From Corynebacterium gerontici (lineage in GTDB: Bacteria > Actinomycetota > Actinomycetes > Mycobacteriales > Mycobacteriaceae): a DNA stretch of 64,000 nt. The stretch covers positions 1,674,001 through 1,738,000 of the forward strand of contig NZ_CP033897.1 in the NCBI RefSeq assembly GCF_003813985.1, in the 5' to 3' direction. Positions 38,067-46,867 of this stretch are shown here, one piece after another; positions within the stretch are counted from its first letter, which is position 1, and each line of letters opens with the position of its first letter. A model generated the notes under the pieces. The model saw only the letters and a program-made list of their open reading frames with translations. It ran no database searches and was not told the DNA's origin. A program made the translations under genes and the position numbers.

Positions 38067-39508
38067 CACTTCTTCACGTAAATAACCTGGAAAAAGACGA
38101 CCTGCTTTCCGACGTCACGTTCAGCATGTCCGCCGGCGAAAGAGTTGGAATCATCGGCGAATCTGGATCGGGAAAGACCCTCACTGCGCTTTCAATCATG
38201 CGCCTGATCAAAACCACTCGCGGCACAGTACACTTTCGCGAACGAGATCTCCAGAAACTCAGTGAACGGCAGCTATGCGGCATTCGGGGCAAAGACATTG
38301 CAATGGTGTTTCAGGAGCCCATGTCCGCGCTGGACCCGCTCATGACCGTCGGCAAACAAATCCGCGAAGCTATCCGAATCCATCAGAAGCGATCTCGCCG
38401 GGACGCGATGCGGCAAGTGTCGGGCGCCTTGAAAGAAGTGGAACTGGACCCAGATCTAGCTTCAAGATTCCCACACGAGCTGTCTGGGGGCCAGCGGCAG
38501 CGCATTCTCATCGCGATGGCCTTGGCAAACGATCCTCGATTATTGATCTGCGATGAGCCCACAACTGCTCTCGATGCGACGGCACAACGAAGTATTGTGC
38601 GACTGATTTTAAAGCTCACCCAAGAACGCAACACCGGTTTACTCTTCATTTCTCACGACTTAGCGCTAGTAGCCCAAACTTGTGAAACCATTTTGGTGAT
38701 GAAAGCCGGCCGAATTGTTGAAAAAGGCGATAGTCAAAGCATCATTAGCCATCCGAAGCATGAGTACACAAAGTCCTTGATAAACGCGACGAACCTACCC
38801 GTAGCAAGACCTTCGGAACACGGCCGGCCAATCATCACTGCTTCCCATCTTCACAAGAAGCTGGGGCCTAGGGCGATCCTGAAGGATATCGACCTGCAAC
38901 TTCACCGTGGGGAGCGACTCGGACTTGTTGGAGGATCCGGCTCCGGAAAAACGACGCTTCTTCGGATTCTTGCAGGCCTCGATCAACCGACTCAAGGGCA
39001 TGTCCGAAGCGACGGATCAACCAGAATGGTCTTCCAAGACCCCCTTGGGTCCTTGGATCCAAAAATGCGGATTCGCGAGATTTTACGAGAATCAAATCCG
39101 CTCGCAAATACGGAAGACATGGAACACGCCTTGAGCGAAGTGGGCATTCCAGGCGATGCTTTACTCAAATATCCTCACCAATTTTCTGGTGGACAGCGTC
39201 AACGAATCTCGATAGCGAGAGCGGTCGTGGCTCAGCCTCGAATCTTGCTTGCCGACGAGCCCGTGTCCGCCCTCGACGTTTCGGTACGCGCAAAAGTGCT
39301 CAAGATGCTCGACACATTAGTTGAACAACACTCACTCAGCATGGTGTTCGTTTCCCACGACTTGGCGGTCATTCGCTCAGTATGTGACACGGTAGCGGTG
39401 ATGCACGACGGGAAGATCGTCGAAAAGGCAAGCACCGAAGCCATCTTCACGCGGCCGCAGCACGAATACACGCGCAAACTCCTCGCCGCAATTCCCCAGA
39501 TAACCTAG
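38063..39508 (+). CDS. ABC ATPase with two fused nucleotide-binding domains (DppDF-like)
   Basis: A 481-residue tandem ATPase powering the upstream permeases. The first domain has Walker A GESGSGKT, signature LSGGQRQRI and Walker B LLICDEPTTALD. The second has GGSGSGKTTLL, FSGGQRQRISIARAV and ILLADEPVSALD. A DppD-type linker with Pro-rich segment lies between about residues 235 and 260. Both sites look intact. Base composition here appears more AT-rich than in the first operon genes. The stop overlaps the convergent HNH gene by 4 bases. Confidence 0.93.
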   Translation: MTLLHVNNLEKDDLLSDVTFSMSAGERVGIIGESGSGKTLTALSIMRLIKTTRGTVHFRERDLQKLSERQLCGIRGKDIAMVFQEPMSALDPLMTVGKQIREAIRIHQKRSRRDAMRQVSGALKEVELDPDLASRFPHELSGGQRQRILIAMALANDPRLLICDEPTTALDATAQRSIVRLILKLTQERNTGLLFISHDLALVAQTCETILVMKAGRIVEKGDSQSIISHPKHEYTKSLINATNLPVARPSEHGRPIITASHLHKKLGPRAILKDIDLQLHRGERLGLVGGSGSGKTTLLRILAGLDQPTQGHVRSDGSTRMVFQDPLGSLDPKMRIREILRESNPLANTEDMEHALSEVGIPGDALLKYPHQFSGGQRQRISIARAVVAQPRILLADEPVSALDVSVRAKVLKMLDTLVEQHSLSMVFVSHDLAVIRSVCDTVAVMHDGKIVEKASTEAIFTRPQHEYTRKLLAAIPQIT

Positions 39509-40608
39509 GCCGCCCGGCGTTTCTGCTTACGCTTCCGCTCGTGTTGTTCCCAGGTTTGACCAAACATCGCGGCATGTGTTGCTTCACCAGATGGGCGGGT
39601 GACTTTGATATTGCCGTTAGGGAATATCCAATGGGCGACTCGGTGCTGATCCATGGTGTAGTGCACGCGTCCCGACGTCTTCTGATTGTGATGGAAGCGG
39701 CAAAGGCAGGCTAGGTTTTCGGCGGCGGTTTTGCCGCCTTCATCAAAATTGACTATATGGTCAAGATCGCACCGATCGGCCGGGGTTGAGCATCCTGGAT
39801 AGCGACAGGTGCCGTCGAGAAGCTGGACGGCGGTTCGGATCTCCGAGGTTGGTTGGTAATTGCTTACCTCGGCGCGATGATCAAGCGTACGTTGCTGATG
39901 CGCATCCGAGGATTCAGAAATACCTCCTGAAATCATGTGGACGACGCCCGCGGGATCGGCAAAGGTGTTCAACGTGATCTTTGTTTTCGTCTTGGAATTG
40001 AGGAGGCGAACGAATGCATCCGCGCTGGAAGTATCATCCGATTGCTGATGTTTACGAATAGCAAGATCGAGCTGCTTAGCCTCAAAGTCGCTGATCGTGG
40101 CACTAAACCGGGTCAAACCGTTGTGACATCGAGTAAACCGCGCCTTCCTTGCTGCCGTTGGTGATGCGGGAGCCGCATCAGGCTGAAGCGCCACGACGAA
40201 TGCCCGAACGTGCTTCGCCACTGTTTGCGCTTGAACAAGCACCTCATCAGGGTGTTTAGGAGTGAAATAATTGCATAAGAAGTCATCCACCTTGCTCATT
40301 AGCTCGGGCGAAACTGCCATGATGATGCGCTCAACCACCACCAAACGCTGCAGATTTACATGGTAGGAAGATCGCAAGCAATTCAAGAATTTGGGGAGCT
40401 GGCGCAGCATTGCACCGACCCTCATTGCCTGTCTCGCTTCCCCTCTGCTGATATTCATCGAGGTGGCAATATCTGCAAGTTGCGTGTGGAAATCGCTCTG
40501 AGGACTGGGCTCCTGCCGCACCCAGAACTCAATCATCTGCCGATTGATCGATCGTTGAAAGTCAGCGAATTCATCGCTGCGTGAGTGAATAAAGTTGCCT
40601 TCCTGCAC
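39505..40608 (-). CDS. DUF222 / HNH endonuclease domain protein (13E12 type)
   Basis: A 367-residue protein of the 13E12-repeat family, which is common and often multicopy in corynebacteria and mycobacteria. A helical DUF222 N-terminal region (about 1-200) precedes a C-terminal HNH nuclease domain: CRYPGCSTPADRCDLDHIVNF and then ENLACLCRFHHNQKTSG. The zinc/metal ligands (Cys pairs, DH, HH) are intact, so it may be active. The GTG start has AAGGGGG upstream. The family behaves as if mobile, but no repeats or target-site duplications were seen flanking it. Confidence 0.88.
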   Translation of the reverse strand: MQEGNFIHSRSDEFADFQRSINRQMIEFWVRQEPSPQSDFHTQLADIATSMNISRGEARQAMRVGAMLRQLPKFLNCLRSSYHVNLQRLVVVERIIMAVSPELMSKVDDFLCNYFTPKHPDEVLVQAQTVAKHVRAFVVALQPDAAPASPTAARKARFTRCHNGLTRFSATISDFEAKQLDLAIRKHQQSDDTSSADAFVRLLNSKTKTKITLNTFADPAGVVHMISGGISESSDAHQQRTLDHRAEVSNYQPTSEIRTAVQLLDGTCRYPGCSTPADRCDLDHIVNFDEGGKTAAENLACLCRFHHNQKTSGRVHYTMDQHRVAHWIFPNGNIKVTRPSGEATHAAMFGQTWEQHERKRKQKRRAA

Positions 40609-40696
40609 GTTAGTTCCCCCTTGTAACCCCGAACATTAGTTCACTTCAAGAGCTTAGAACAGGAATTCGACCCACGCAATAGATTCGAGCAGAAAA

Positions 40697-41311
40697 TCAA
40701 ACGTGCAGGATGACTGGCAGGACGAACAACATGGATAACGACCAGCTCAAGTGCAGCAGAATGCAACCAAGCAAATTGTCGAAATGCGCTCGCATTGAAG
40801 CGCAGATCGCCCCCAACGTCGCCGCCGCGACAGTGAGCAAGACTATTCCCGTTGCCGCAGTCACCGCCGTGTAGGCCAGCGTCGACAACCAGATAGCTCT
40901 GCGACCTCGGAACTCTTGGAAAAAAGCCCCCCTGAAATACAACTCCTCTCCAGCACCAGCAACCGCAGTAATCACCGCAACAAGGGCTAATGCGTCACCA
41001 TTGGCGTTGCGTAGAAGTTGACGAACGGGATCACGCAATTCAGGGATTTGCGTCAACGCGAACGCACCAATCACAAAGACCAGTGCTAACCCAAAGCCTA
41101 CGAGCAAATGCAGCGCCAGCACACGTGCGTTCAGTTTGAACACTCGACGACCCATCTCCGCGATCGTTGATCCGAGGAACCAGACGAGCGCCAGACAGAT
41201 TGTGAGAACGTAAAACAGCGTCGAACCAGGATCCAAGCGCATGGAAACAGCCAGTAATGACGCGCCCACGGTCATCGTGACGATGTGCGCTGCAATATTT
41301 TTGCCTGTCAA
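40697..41311 (-). CDS. CPBP-family intramembrane metalloprotease
   Basis: A 204-residue membrane protein of the CAAX-processing/bacteriocin-processing (Abi) family with about six helices. AGAGEELYFRGAFFQEF carries the catalytic EExxxR motif (EELYFR), and HFDNLLGCILLHLSWSLSML holds the second metal-binding His. Bacterial members process peptides or prenylated proteins, and some act in bacteriocin immunity. No target is evident. It is 3 bases from the SDR-TspO gene and probably co-transcribed with it. Confidence 0.85.
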   Translation of the reverse strand: MTGKNIAAHIVTMTVGASLLAVSMRLDPGSTLFYVLTICLALVWFLGSTIAEMGRRVFKLNARVLALHLLVGFGLALVFVIGAFALTQIPELRDPVRQLLRNANGDALALVAVITAVAGAGEELYFRGAFFQEFRGRRAIWLSTLAYTAVTAATGIVLLTVAAATLGAICASMRAHFDNLLGCILLHLSWSLSMLFVLPVILHV

Positions 41312-41314
41312 GGC

Positions 41315-42775
41315 TCAGCGCCTCCGATTCTTGCGCCATAAGGTTGCACTCAAGAGCGTCGCAAAGCCTGCCCAAGCGGCATAACCGCCTGTCAGCGAAG
41401 CTCTAACGACGTCTCGCGCGGCTTGGCGCTTCGTCAGTGACACGGTGGTGGCGCAAAGCCCAGCAGCCACAGCGGTACTCGCTGGCAAATTCTTACGTCG
41501 GAAAAAGACCCACGACCAGGCGGCGTTCAGGCCAAGGTTCGCAGCCACCAAGGCGGTGAAGGAGCGGCGCTCTTGAGGGGCATCTTTTCCGTTCGCATCG
41601 TCGCCAAGGTCTCCAATTGTCAAGGCGCTCGACGCAGTGAAAGTGCTATAGATGAGATTCCAGATCACCGGGAAAGCCCACTGAGGTGGATAGAAGCTGG
41701 GCTTGCGCAGGGATTTAAGCCATAAAGAAGAAGGTCTCGTCGCCGCTGTTGCCAAGCCAGCAGCAGTGACGACCGCGACCGACGTGCCGCCAAGTACACG
41801 CAACCAGCGGCACGGATCAAAATCTGGACGGGCCGCATCGAAGGCATCTTCGAGCGTGTCCAGGCCCTGTGGTGGTAGCCCGGCGATTTCTTGAAGGTCG
41901 CGTTCCTTGACCACGGTGTCGTGCAACAAACTTCCGATGAGGGGCTTCGCCATTTTTGTGTGCACCGGCGTGACGAACCCGATCCAGTGAGCCCCGAGCT
42001 CTGGCGTTGTCACCGGCGCAACGATGGCCGGTCGTGGACCAAGACGAAAATGACGTGCATAACGTTGCAACATTTCGATATAAGAGACGTCTTCTGGTCC
42101 CCCAATGTCGAAAGTGCGCGAGCGGGGCACGTCGACAAGCGCTGCCTGCTGTAGATAAAAAAGCAGATTTCTCAAGGAAATGGGAGTGATCCGATTGCGG
42201 ATCCATTTTGGCGCGACAACCCCTGGGAGACGTTCGGACAAGTGCCTGAGCATCGCGAAGGACGCGGAGCCCGAGCCCAGAACAACGCCCGCTTGCAAGC
42301 ACAGCGTCAATGCGTTCGTACCTAGCAAAATCTCGCCGACCTGCTTGCGCGACTCCAAGTGATCAGAGAGTTCGCCTTCAGGGTGCAATCCACCGAGGAA
42401 CACGACGCGCGGAACGCCGGATTTATTGACAGCCTCAGCAAAACTGCGAGCGGTCTCCAATTCTTGCTCATGGAAATTTTCGCCCGCACCCATGGAATGC
42501 AGCAGATAGTAGGTTACGTCCGCACCCTGGAGCGCTTTCGCAACGTCCTCGGGATTGTTGGCGTCGCCTTGCACCAAGCGAATGTGCCCCTCTGGCACAT
42601 CTTCAATGCGCTCGGTCTCGACTATACGGTCCGCCCATGAAGCCGCCCGCGCTTTCTCGGGCGAACGTACCAACGCAGTAATAGCCCAACCGTCCTGGGT
42701 AAGCTTTTCCACGAGTTGACCACCGACGTAACCGGTGGCTCCGGTCACCATTGCTCGTCGAGCTGTTGGCTCCAC
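41315..42775 (-). CDS. NAD(P)-binding SDR fused to a TspO/MBR membrane domain
   Basis: A 486-residue fusion. Residues 1 to about 320 are an atypical SDR with the Rossmann motif VTGATGYVGGQLVEKL and a NmrA/YbjT-like pattern (VQGDANNPEDVAKALQGADVTYYLLHSMG). Residues about 345-486 are a TspO/MBR-like bundle: SLWLKSLRKPSFYPPQWAFPVIWNLIYSTF and LNAAWSWVFFRRKN match TspO motifs (PPxWxFxxxW; NxxWsxxFF). TspO proteins bind porphyrins and lipids. The pairing suggests a membrane-bound redox or tetrapyrrole role, which is inference. Confidence 0.85.
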   Translation of the reverse strand: MEPTARRAMVTGATGYVGGQLVEKLTQDGWAITALVRSPEKARAASWADRIVETERIEDVPEGHIRLVQGDANNPEDVAKALQGADVTYYLLHSMGAGENFHEQELETARSFAEAVNKSGVPRVVFLGGLHPEGELSDHLESRKQVGEILLGTNALTLCLQAGVVLGSGSASFAMLRHLSERLPGVVAPKWIRNRITPISLRNLLFYLQQAALVDVPRSRTFDIGGPEDVSYIEMLQRYARHFRLGPRPAIVAPVTTPELGAHWIGFVTPVHTKMAKPLIGSLLHDTVVKERDLQEIAGLPPQGLDTLEDAFDAARPDFDPCRWLRVLGGTSVAVVTAAGLATAATRPSSLWLKSLRKPSFYPPQWAFPVIWNLIYSTFTASSALTIGDLGDDANGKDAPQERRSFTALVAANLGLNAAWSWVFFRRKNLPASTAVAAGLCATTVSLTKRQAARDVVRASLTGGYAAWAGFATLLSATLWRKNRRR

Positions 42776-42879
42776 GATCTACCTCGCAATCATTAGAAAG
42801 TATGAATGTTTACTGCCAGCGTAGCCGAAAACTCGCCTTCGCTGGCCACTGACAACGCGGCAAAGAATCTCAAAGGTGC

Positions 42880-44163
42880 TTAATGATCGTTAGCGAGGTC
42901 AAGTAGTTGCGCAAAGATCGCTGCGCCACCGGCGCCAATGCCGTCATGCTGATGAAGATTCGTGACAAACGGACGCAGATCACGATAGGTTTCGGCGGTC
43001 TGTCGAGACTGCTCAAATGGCACGAAGATGTCATCGAGGTAAATCGCCGCCGCCGAAAGTGAGGAGCGTTCTTTCAATGCGCTCGGATCGTAGGGCGAGG
43101 CATCCCAAGCGCGCTCAGCGAGTGTATCCGCCGCCTCCTTGAAACCGTGGAGCGATGGGTCTTCGTCAAATTGCCACGGGAAGATATGTTCGCCAGTGAG
43201 GTAGAAGGGGGCGTCACCGCTTGGGTCAGCGAGCTCCTCGAATCCGGGAATTTCTTCGCGAACGCGGTGAGCCGCCCATCCCGTGGGTACGGACGCATTG
43301 ACACCGAGACCGCCGTAAATCGATTCGTGGATCGCTGCGTATAGCGGTGCACCGGCAAAGGACACTTGCTGGCCAACATTGTTGAGAAAGTCGGTCTTGA
43401 GCCGCTTTTCGCCCTTTGCTGCAGTGAATGGATCCTCGAGTAGGTATGCGAGCGAGTGGAACCCCACCCCTCGTCCTAGGTTCATGCCGATGGTGCGGAA
43501 ACGTCGGGATGAGAGGCGTTCGCCCGTCGGCAAGCTTTCTGCGGAGTTGTCGAGGTGGTGGCAGATTTCTCGGATGCGATCGTCGGCCCAAGGGTATTCG
43601 CGGTAGAAGAGTTCGTGGCGGCGACGTAACTTGTCGAAGGTGGTGCGGTAAATGTCGTCAACGTGCTCGTAGAGGCCGGGTAGTCCGCCGGTGAGGAAAG
43701 CGCGGTCGATCGATTCGGGGAACATTGATTGGTAGGTGGTGATGCAGAAGCCGCCGAAGCTCTGGCCGAACAACGACCACGTCTTCAATTCGAGCGCTTC
43801 GCGCAGCAACTCGGCGTCGCGGACGATGTGTTCCTGGCGTAGTAGGTGCAGCAGGTCGGTGCGGAGGTTGCGATCGTCAATGCGTGCGGAACGCCCGGTG
43901 CCACGCTGATCGAGCAGCAACACGCGAAAGTGCTTAAGCGCTTCTCCAATGAGCCCGTTGTCCCCGAGCGGACGGGGCGATGGAAAACCTGGGCCTCCCT
44001 GCAGATACACCAGGACGGGCAGATCCTCGCCGCCCGTAGGTACAAGTTCACGAGCGAAGAGTTCGAAGGTTTCACCCGGTTGCTCGTGATCCCATGGCAC
44101 GGGGAGGCGATGTTCTTTGATGGTGAGTCCAAAATGTTTGGAGGTGGAAGTGAGAAGGGTCAT
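42880..44163 (-). CDS. Alpha/beta hydrolase, S33 prolyl aminopeptidase type
   Basis: A 427-residue cytoplasmic peptidase. LVYLQGGPGFPSPRP is the oxyanion loop typical of S33 (GGPG), LLLDQRGTGRS the following conserved block, and LFGQSFGGFC the nucleophile elbow with Ser. A late Asp (LDDIFVPFEQS) and His (NLHQHDGIGAGG) would complete the triad. The length and large cap region match the prolyl iminopeptidase group. It diverges from the PLP-binding yggS gene with only 51 bases between starts. Confidence 0.9.
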   Translation of the reverse strand: MTLLTSTSKHFGLTIKEHRLPVPWDHEQPGETFELFARELVPTGGEDLPVLVYLQGGPGFPSPRPLGDNGLIGEALKHFRVLLLDQRGTGRSARIDDRNLRTDLLHLLRQEHIVRDAELLREALELKTWSLFGQSFGGFCITTYQSMFPESIDRAFLTGGLPGLYEHVDDIYRTTFDKLRRRHELFYREYPWADDRIREICHHLDNSAESLPTGERLSSRRFRTIGMNLGRGVGFHSLAYLLEDPFTAAKGEKRLKTDFLNNVGQQVSFAGAPLYAAIHESIYGGLGVNASVPTGWAAHRVREEIPGFEELADPSGDAPFYLTGEHIFPWQFDEDPSLHGFKEAADTLAERAWDASPYDPSALKERSSLSAAAIYLDDIFVPFEQSRQTAETYRDLRPFVTNLHQHDGIGAGGAAIFAQLLDLANDH

Positions 44164-44214
44164 AAGGCTTCAGTGTAGGTTGAAGCGCTGCGGAAGGGTC
44201 ATAGACTTGCAGAG

Positions 44215-44889
44215 GTGATCACTTTCGATGAAATCCGCAGGAATTATGAGGATGTGTGCGCTCGCATTGAACGTGCGACCGAGCGCGCCGAGCACAGGGA
44301 CGAGGTTCGCCTCATCGCGGTAACGAAGACGCACCCGATCGAAGTCGTCCAGTTGGCACATCAGGCGGGCATGCGCACGTTCGGCGAGAACCGTCCGCAG
44401 GAATTGGCTGCCAAGGCTCCTCAGCTTGTCGACGCCACGTGGTGCGCCATCGGCCAGTTGCAAAGGAACAAGGCCAAGGACGTTGCTGCCCACGCTAACG
44501 AATTCCACGCGCTTGATTCGCTGAAGGTTGCAGACGCGCTGGAGCGCCGATTGGATCGCTCACTTGATGTGTTCGTTCAGGTGAATATTTCGGGGGAAGA
44601 ACAGAAGTCGGGCGTCGCGCCGAATGAAACCGCGGAGTTTTTGGCGGCGATCACGCACGAGCATTTGAACGTGCGTGGGCTCATGACGATCGCACGCAAT
44701 GACAATGAAGCCGTCGTGAGGAAGAACTTCGCCGATCTTCGCGAGCTTCGCGATGCACTCTTGCCCGACTTTCCTCAAGTACGGGAGCTCTCGATGGGGA
44801 TGTCTGGCGATTTTGAATGGGCGATCGCAGAGGGCGCGACCACGGTGCGGGTGGGGAGTGCGCTGTTTGGACGTCGAAAAGCTTTGTAA
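44215..44889 (+). CDS. yggS: PLP-homeostasis protein YggS/PLPBP
   Basis: A 224-residue single-domain TIM-barrel protein from a GTG start. LIAVTKTHPIEVVQLAHQAGMRTFGENRPQEL contains the PLP Lys (AVTKTH), with later FVQVNISGEEQKSGVAPNE and LSMGMSGDFEWAIAEGATTVRVGSALFG. The family keeps pyridoxal phosphate in balance and has no catalytic activity. In most Actinobacteria it lies near ftsZ, so this location may mark a second copy. Last codons overlap a motif A copy (44869-44886). Confidence 0.93.
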   Translation: MITFDEIRRNYEDVCARIERATERAEHRDEVRLIAVTKTHPIEVVQLAHQAGMRTFGENRPQELAAKAPQLVDATWCAIGQLQRNKAKDVAAHANEFHALDSLKVADALERRLDRSLDVFVQVNISGEEQKSGVAPNETAEFLAAITHEHLNVRGLMTIARNDNEAVVRKNFADLRELRDALLPDFPQVRELSMGMSGDFEWAIAEGATTVRVGSALFGRRKAL

Positions 44890-44931
44890 AATTTACTTGA
44901 CATTTTGTAAAAGGTCTTTTACATTTCGGGT
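44883..44931 (+). promoter_or_regulatory. Promoter with palindromic operators; likely leaderless transcript
   Basis: TTGACA at 44897-44902 and TACATT at 44920-44925 are separated by 17 bases, a near-consensus housekeeping promoter. A perfect palindrome, TGTAAAAGGTCTTTTACA (44906-44923), covers the spacer and -10, and a second palindrome GTAAAATTTAC lies just upstream at 44886-44896. The XRE gene's ATG is only 7 bases past the -10, so transcription should begin at or next to the start codon. Autorepression by the XRE protein is the obvious inference. Confidence 0.8.
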
Positions 44932-45153
44932 ATGAGCGCAACAGGCAACAACGTCAAAGCTTCACGACGGGCGTGCGGCATGAGCCAACAAACACTCGCC
45001 GACGCAGCCGGCGTATCCCGCCAAACCGTCGCCAACATCGAACGCGGCAGCTACGCGCCGTCCGTATACCTTGCGCTCCGGATCGCGCGGACGCTCGAAA
45101 TGACAGTCGAGTCGCTCTTCCCCATCGACGCAACAGAAGGAGACCCGCAATGA
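44932..45153 (+). CDS. XRE-family helix-turn-helix regulator (73 aa)
   Basis: A compact Cro/C1-type repressor, almost entirely HTH: VKASRRACGMSQQTLADAAGVSRQTVANIERGSYAPSVYLALRIARTLEMTVESLFP. It resembles the YozG/Xre group found with small membrane proteins. The stop overlaps the next start (ATGA), so the pair is coupled. The upstream palindromes overlapping the promoter suggest it controls its own operon. Confidence 0.92.
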   Translation: MSATGNNVKASRRACGMSQQTLADAAGVSRQTVANIERGSYAPSVYLALRIARTLEMTVESLFPIDATEGDPQ

Positions 45154-45611
45154 TTGACCAAACAATTCAAATGACCGAACGCGCCCTCGGCGACGAGTTC
45201 TACATCCGCAAATACCACGAGGCCAACACGTTTACCTGGCTCATAAGCATGTATCTTGTACTGATCTCATGCATCGCGATCGCGGCGCTGGCGGAGAATC
45301 CATGGCTGTCGTTCATCCCCTTGGCAGCCATTGGAATCGCGGGCTTCGTCGGCAGTCAACGCCTACGCAAGGAGGTTCCGGTGCCTGTGATGCCGAAACC
45401 ATTTAGCTCAACGATGATCAAACAGACGATCACCATCACAGTGCTCACCATCATTTGGCTTGGCGTGTTCACGTGGAAAATGGACTTGGAAGCCTCGTTC
45501 ATAGTCGGTGGTGTAGCAGGAGTAGCAGCGGTCTGGCTGCTGACGCCCGCGCTGGCTCGGAAACAACACAAGCGCGATACCGCTCGAATTGACGCTCAGC
45601 TCGAGGATTAA
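45150..45611 (+). CDS. Four-helix membrane protein paired with XRE regulator
   Basis: A 153-residue protein starting MIDQTIQMTERALGDEFYIRKYHEANTFTWLISMYLVLISC. Four hydrophobic helices (about 30-48, 53-70, 92-108, 115-132) are followed by a charged tail (ARKQHKRDTARIDAQLED). Small XRE-plus-membrane-protein operons recur in Gram-positives, but no reaction is known. The protein has the look of DUF3169/DUF3796-type membrane proteins, which is only a resemblance. Confidence 0.8.
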   Translation: MIDQTIQMTERALGDEFYIRKYHEANTFTWLISMYLVLISCIAIAALAENPWLSFIPLAAIGIAGFVGSQRLRKEVPVPVMPKPFSSTMIKQTITITVLTIIWLGVFTWKMDLEASFIVGGVAGVAAVWLLTPALARKQHKRDTARIDAQLED

Positions 45612-45775
45612 GTCGTCTGGGCCGGCATGCACAGGCCATCCGCTGAGCTTCAGCCGCAGCCCCCAGCCAATCCGGCGAGCACCAGCCGCAGCCAAATGGT
45701 TGCGGTTTTCGCATAGCCTCGGCACAAGAAGCCATATTCAGGATCACAATCAAGCATCTCATCGAAGGAGGCACC

Positions 45776-46786
45776 ATGACGGTCGACGTGATCAGCAAAA
45801 TTGAGCGCCCCATCGTCCTCGCCCCAATGGCCGGTGGCCCATCCACACCCGAACTGTGTGCCGCCGTCTCTAATGCGGGTGGCCTCGGCTTCCTCGCCGC
45901 CGGCTACCTCTCCCCCGAAGAACTGGACGAGCGCATTGACGCCACGCTCGAACTCACAAGCCGTCCCTTCGGCGTCAACCTCTTCGTCCCCGGCCCGCGC
46001 CATACCGACACCGCCGCCTGGCAGGAGTTCCGCGCACGACTCGCCCAGCTCACGGGCGCTCCCCTGCCCGAAGCACCCACGTGGTCCGACGATTACTACG
46101 TGGAAAAGCTCGAGCGAATCGTCAATTCGAGCGTTCCAGTGGTGTCGTTTACCTTCGGCAATCCCACCCGCGAGGTCGCTGATCGATTGCGTGCGGCGGG
46201 CAAAAGCATCGTGCTCCACGCCACTACGCCCGGTGAGGTCTCCGCGGCCGCCGAGCTTGCCGACGTGATCACGGTGCAAGGCAACGAAGCGGGTGGACAT
46301 CGAGCCTCGCCGATCGATGAGGACAACGGTGCGAACTACACGACACGCGCATTGCTTGTCGACGCCGCCGCCCACCACCTCCCGGTGATCGCCGCAGGAG
46401 GTGTCGGCTGTGCGCAGGATGTACGGGATCTACTCGACCGCGGCGCCACAGCAGTGCAGGTGGGCACTCGTTTCCTCACCGCACACGAGGCAGGGACGAA
46501 GCCCCTCCACCGGGAAGCGCTACTCACCATGGACCGGGAAACCGTTCTCACACGAGCATTTTCAGGGCGCACAGCGCGAGCCATCAGCAACACATGGACG
46601 GTCGAATTGACGAAATGTTCGCCTCGGATGTATCCGGAGGTGCACTATTTAACCTCGCCCGCAAGGAAGGCGGCCTATGAACGCGGCGACGCTGAATTCA
46701 TCAACCTGTGGGCAGGCACCGGATATCGCCACTGCCGGGCGGCATCGGCGGCGGAGATTATCGAGGAGCTCTGTCAGGCACTCTAA
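45776..46786 (+). CDS. Nitronate monooxygenase-family FMN oxidoreductase
   Basis: A 336-residue TIM-barrel flavoprotein (2-nitropropane dioxygenase family). IVLAPMAGGPSTPELCAAVSNAGGLGFLAAGY is the N-terminal signature, with VQGNEAGGHRAS (substrate His region) and HLPVIAAGGVGCAQDVRDLLDRGATAVQVGTRFLTAHEAG (FMN phosphate site). GGAGG precedes the ATG. It detoxifies alkyl nitronates in characterised members. It converges on lepA. Confidence 0.92.
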   Translation: MTVDVISKIERPIVLAPMAGGPSTPELCAAVSNAGGLGFLAAGYLSPEELDERIDATLELTSRPFGVNLFVPGPRHTDTAAWQEFRARLAQLTGAPLPEAPTWSDDYYVEKLERIVNSSVPVVSFTFGNPTREVADRLRAAGKSIVLHATTPGEVSAAAELADVITVQGNEAGGHRASPIDEDNGANYTTRALLVDAAAHHLPVIAAGGVGCAQDVRDLLDRGATAVQVGTRFLTAHEAGTKPLHREALLTMDRETVLTRAFSGRTARAISNTWTVELTKCSPRMYPEVHYLTSPARKAAYERGDAEFINLWAGTGYRHCRAASAAEIIEELCQAL

Positions 46787-46867
46787 GCAATCTCGTCCTA
46801 GCGGCAGTACGCACGCATTGACGAAGACGCCCGCGGTGGTGAAACGGTGGGCGTCGAAAAGCTTGGG

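Noticed and set aside
39505-40608. HNH/DUF222 gene as a mobile element with boundaries
   Set aside because: No flanking direct or inverted repeats and no disrupted neighbour were seen.
42815-42846. GCCAGCG...CGCTGGC hairpin after the S33 peptidase gene
   Set aside because: Seven-base arms with a long loop and no T-run; too weak to call a terminator.
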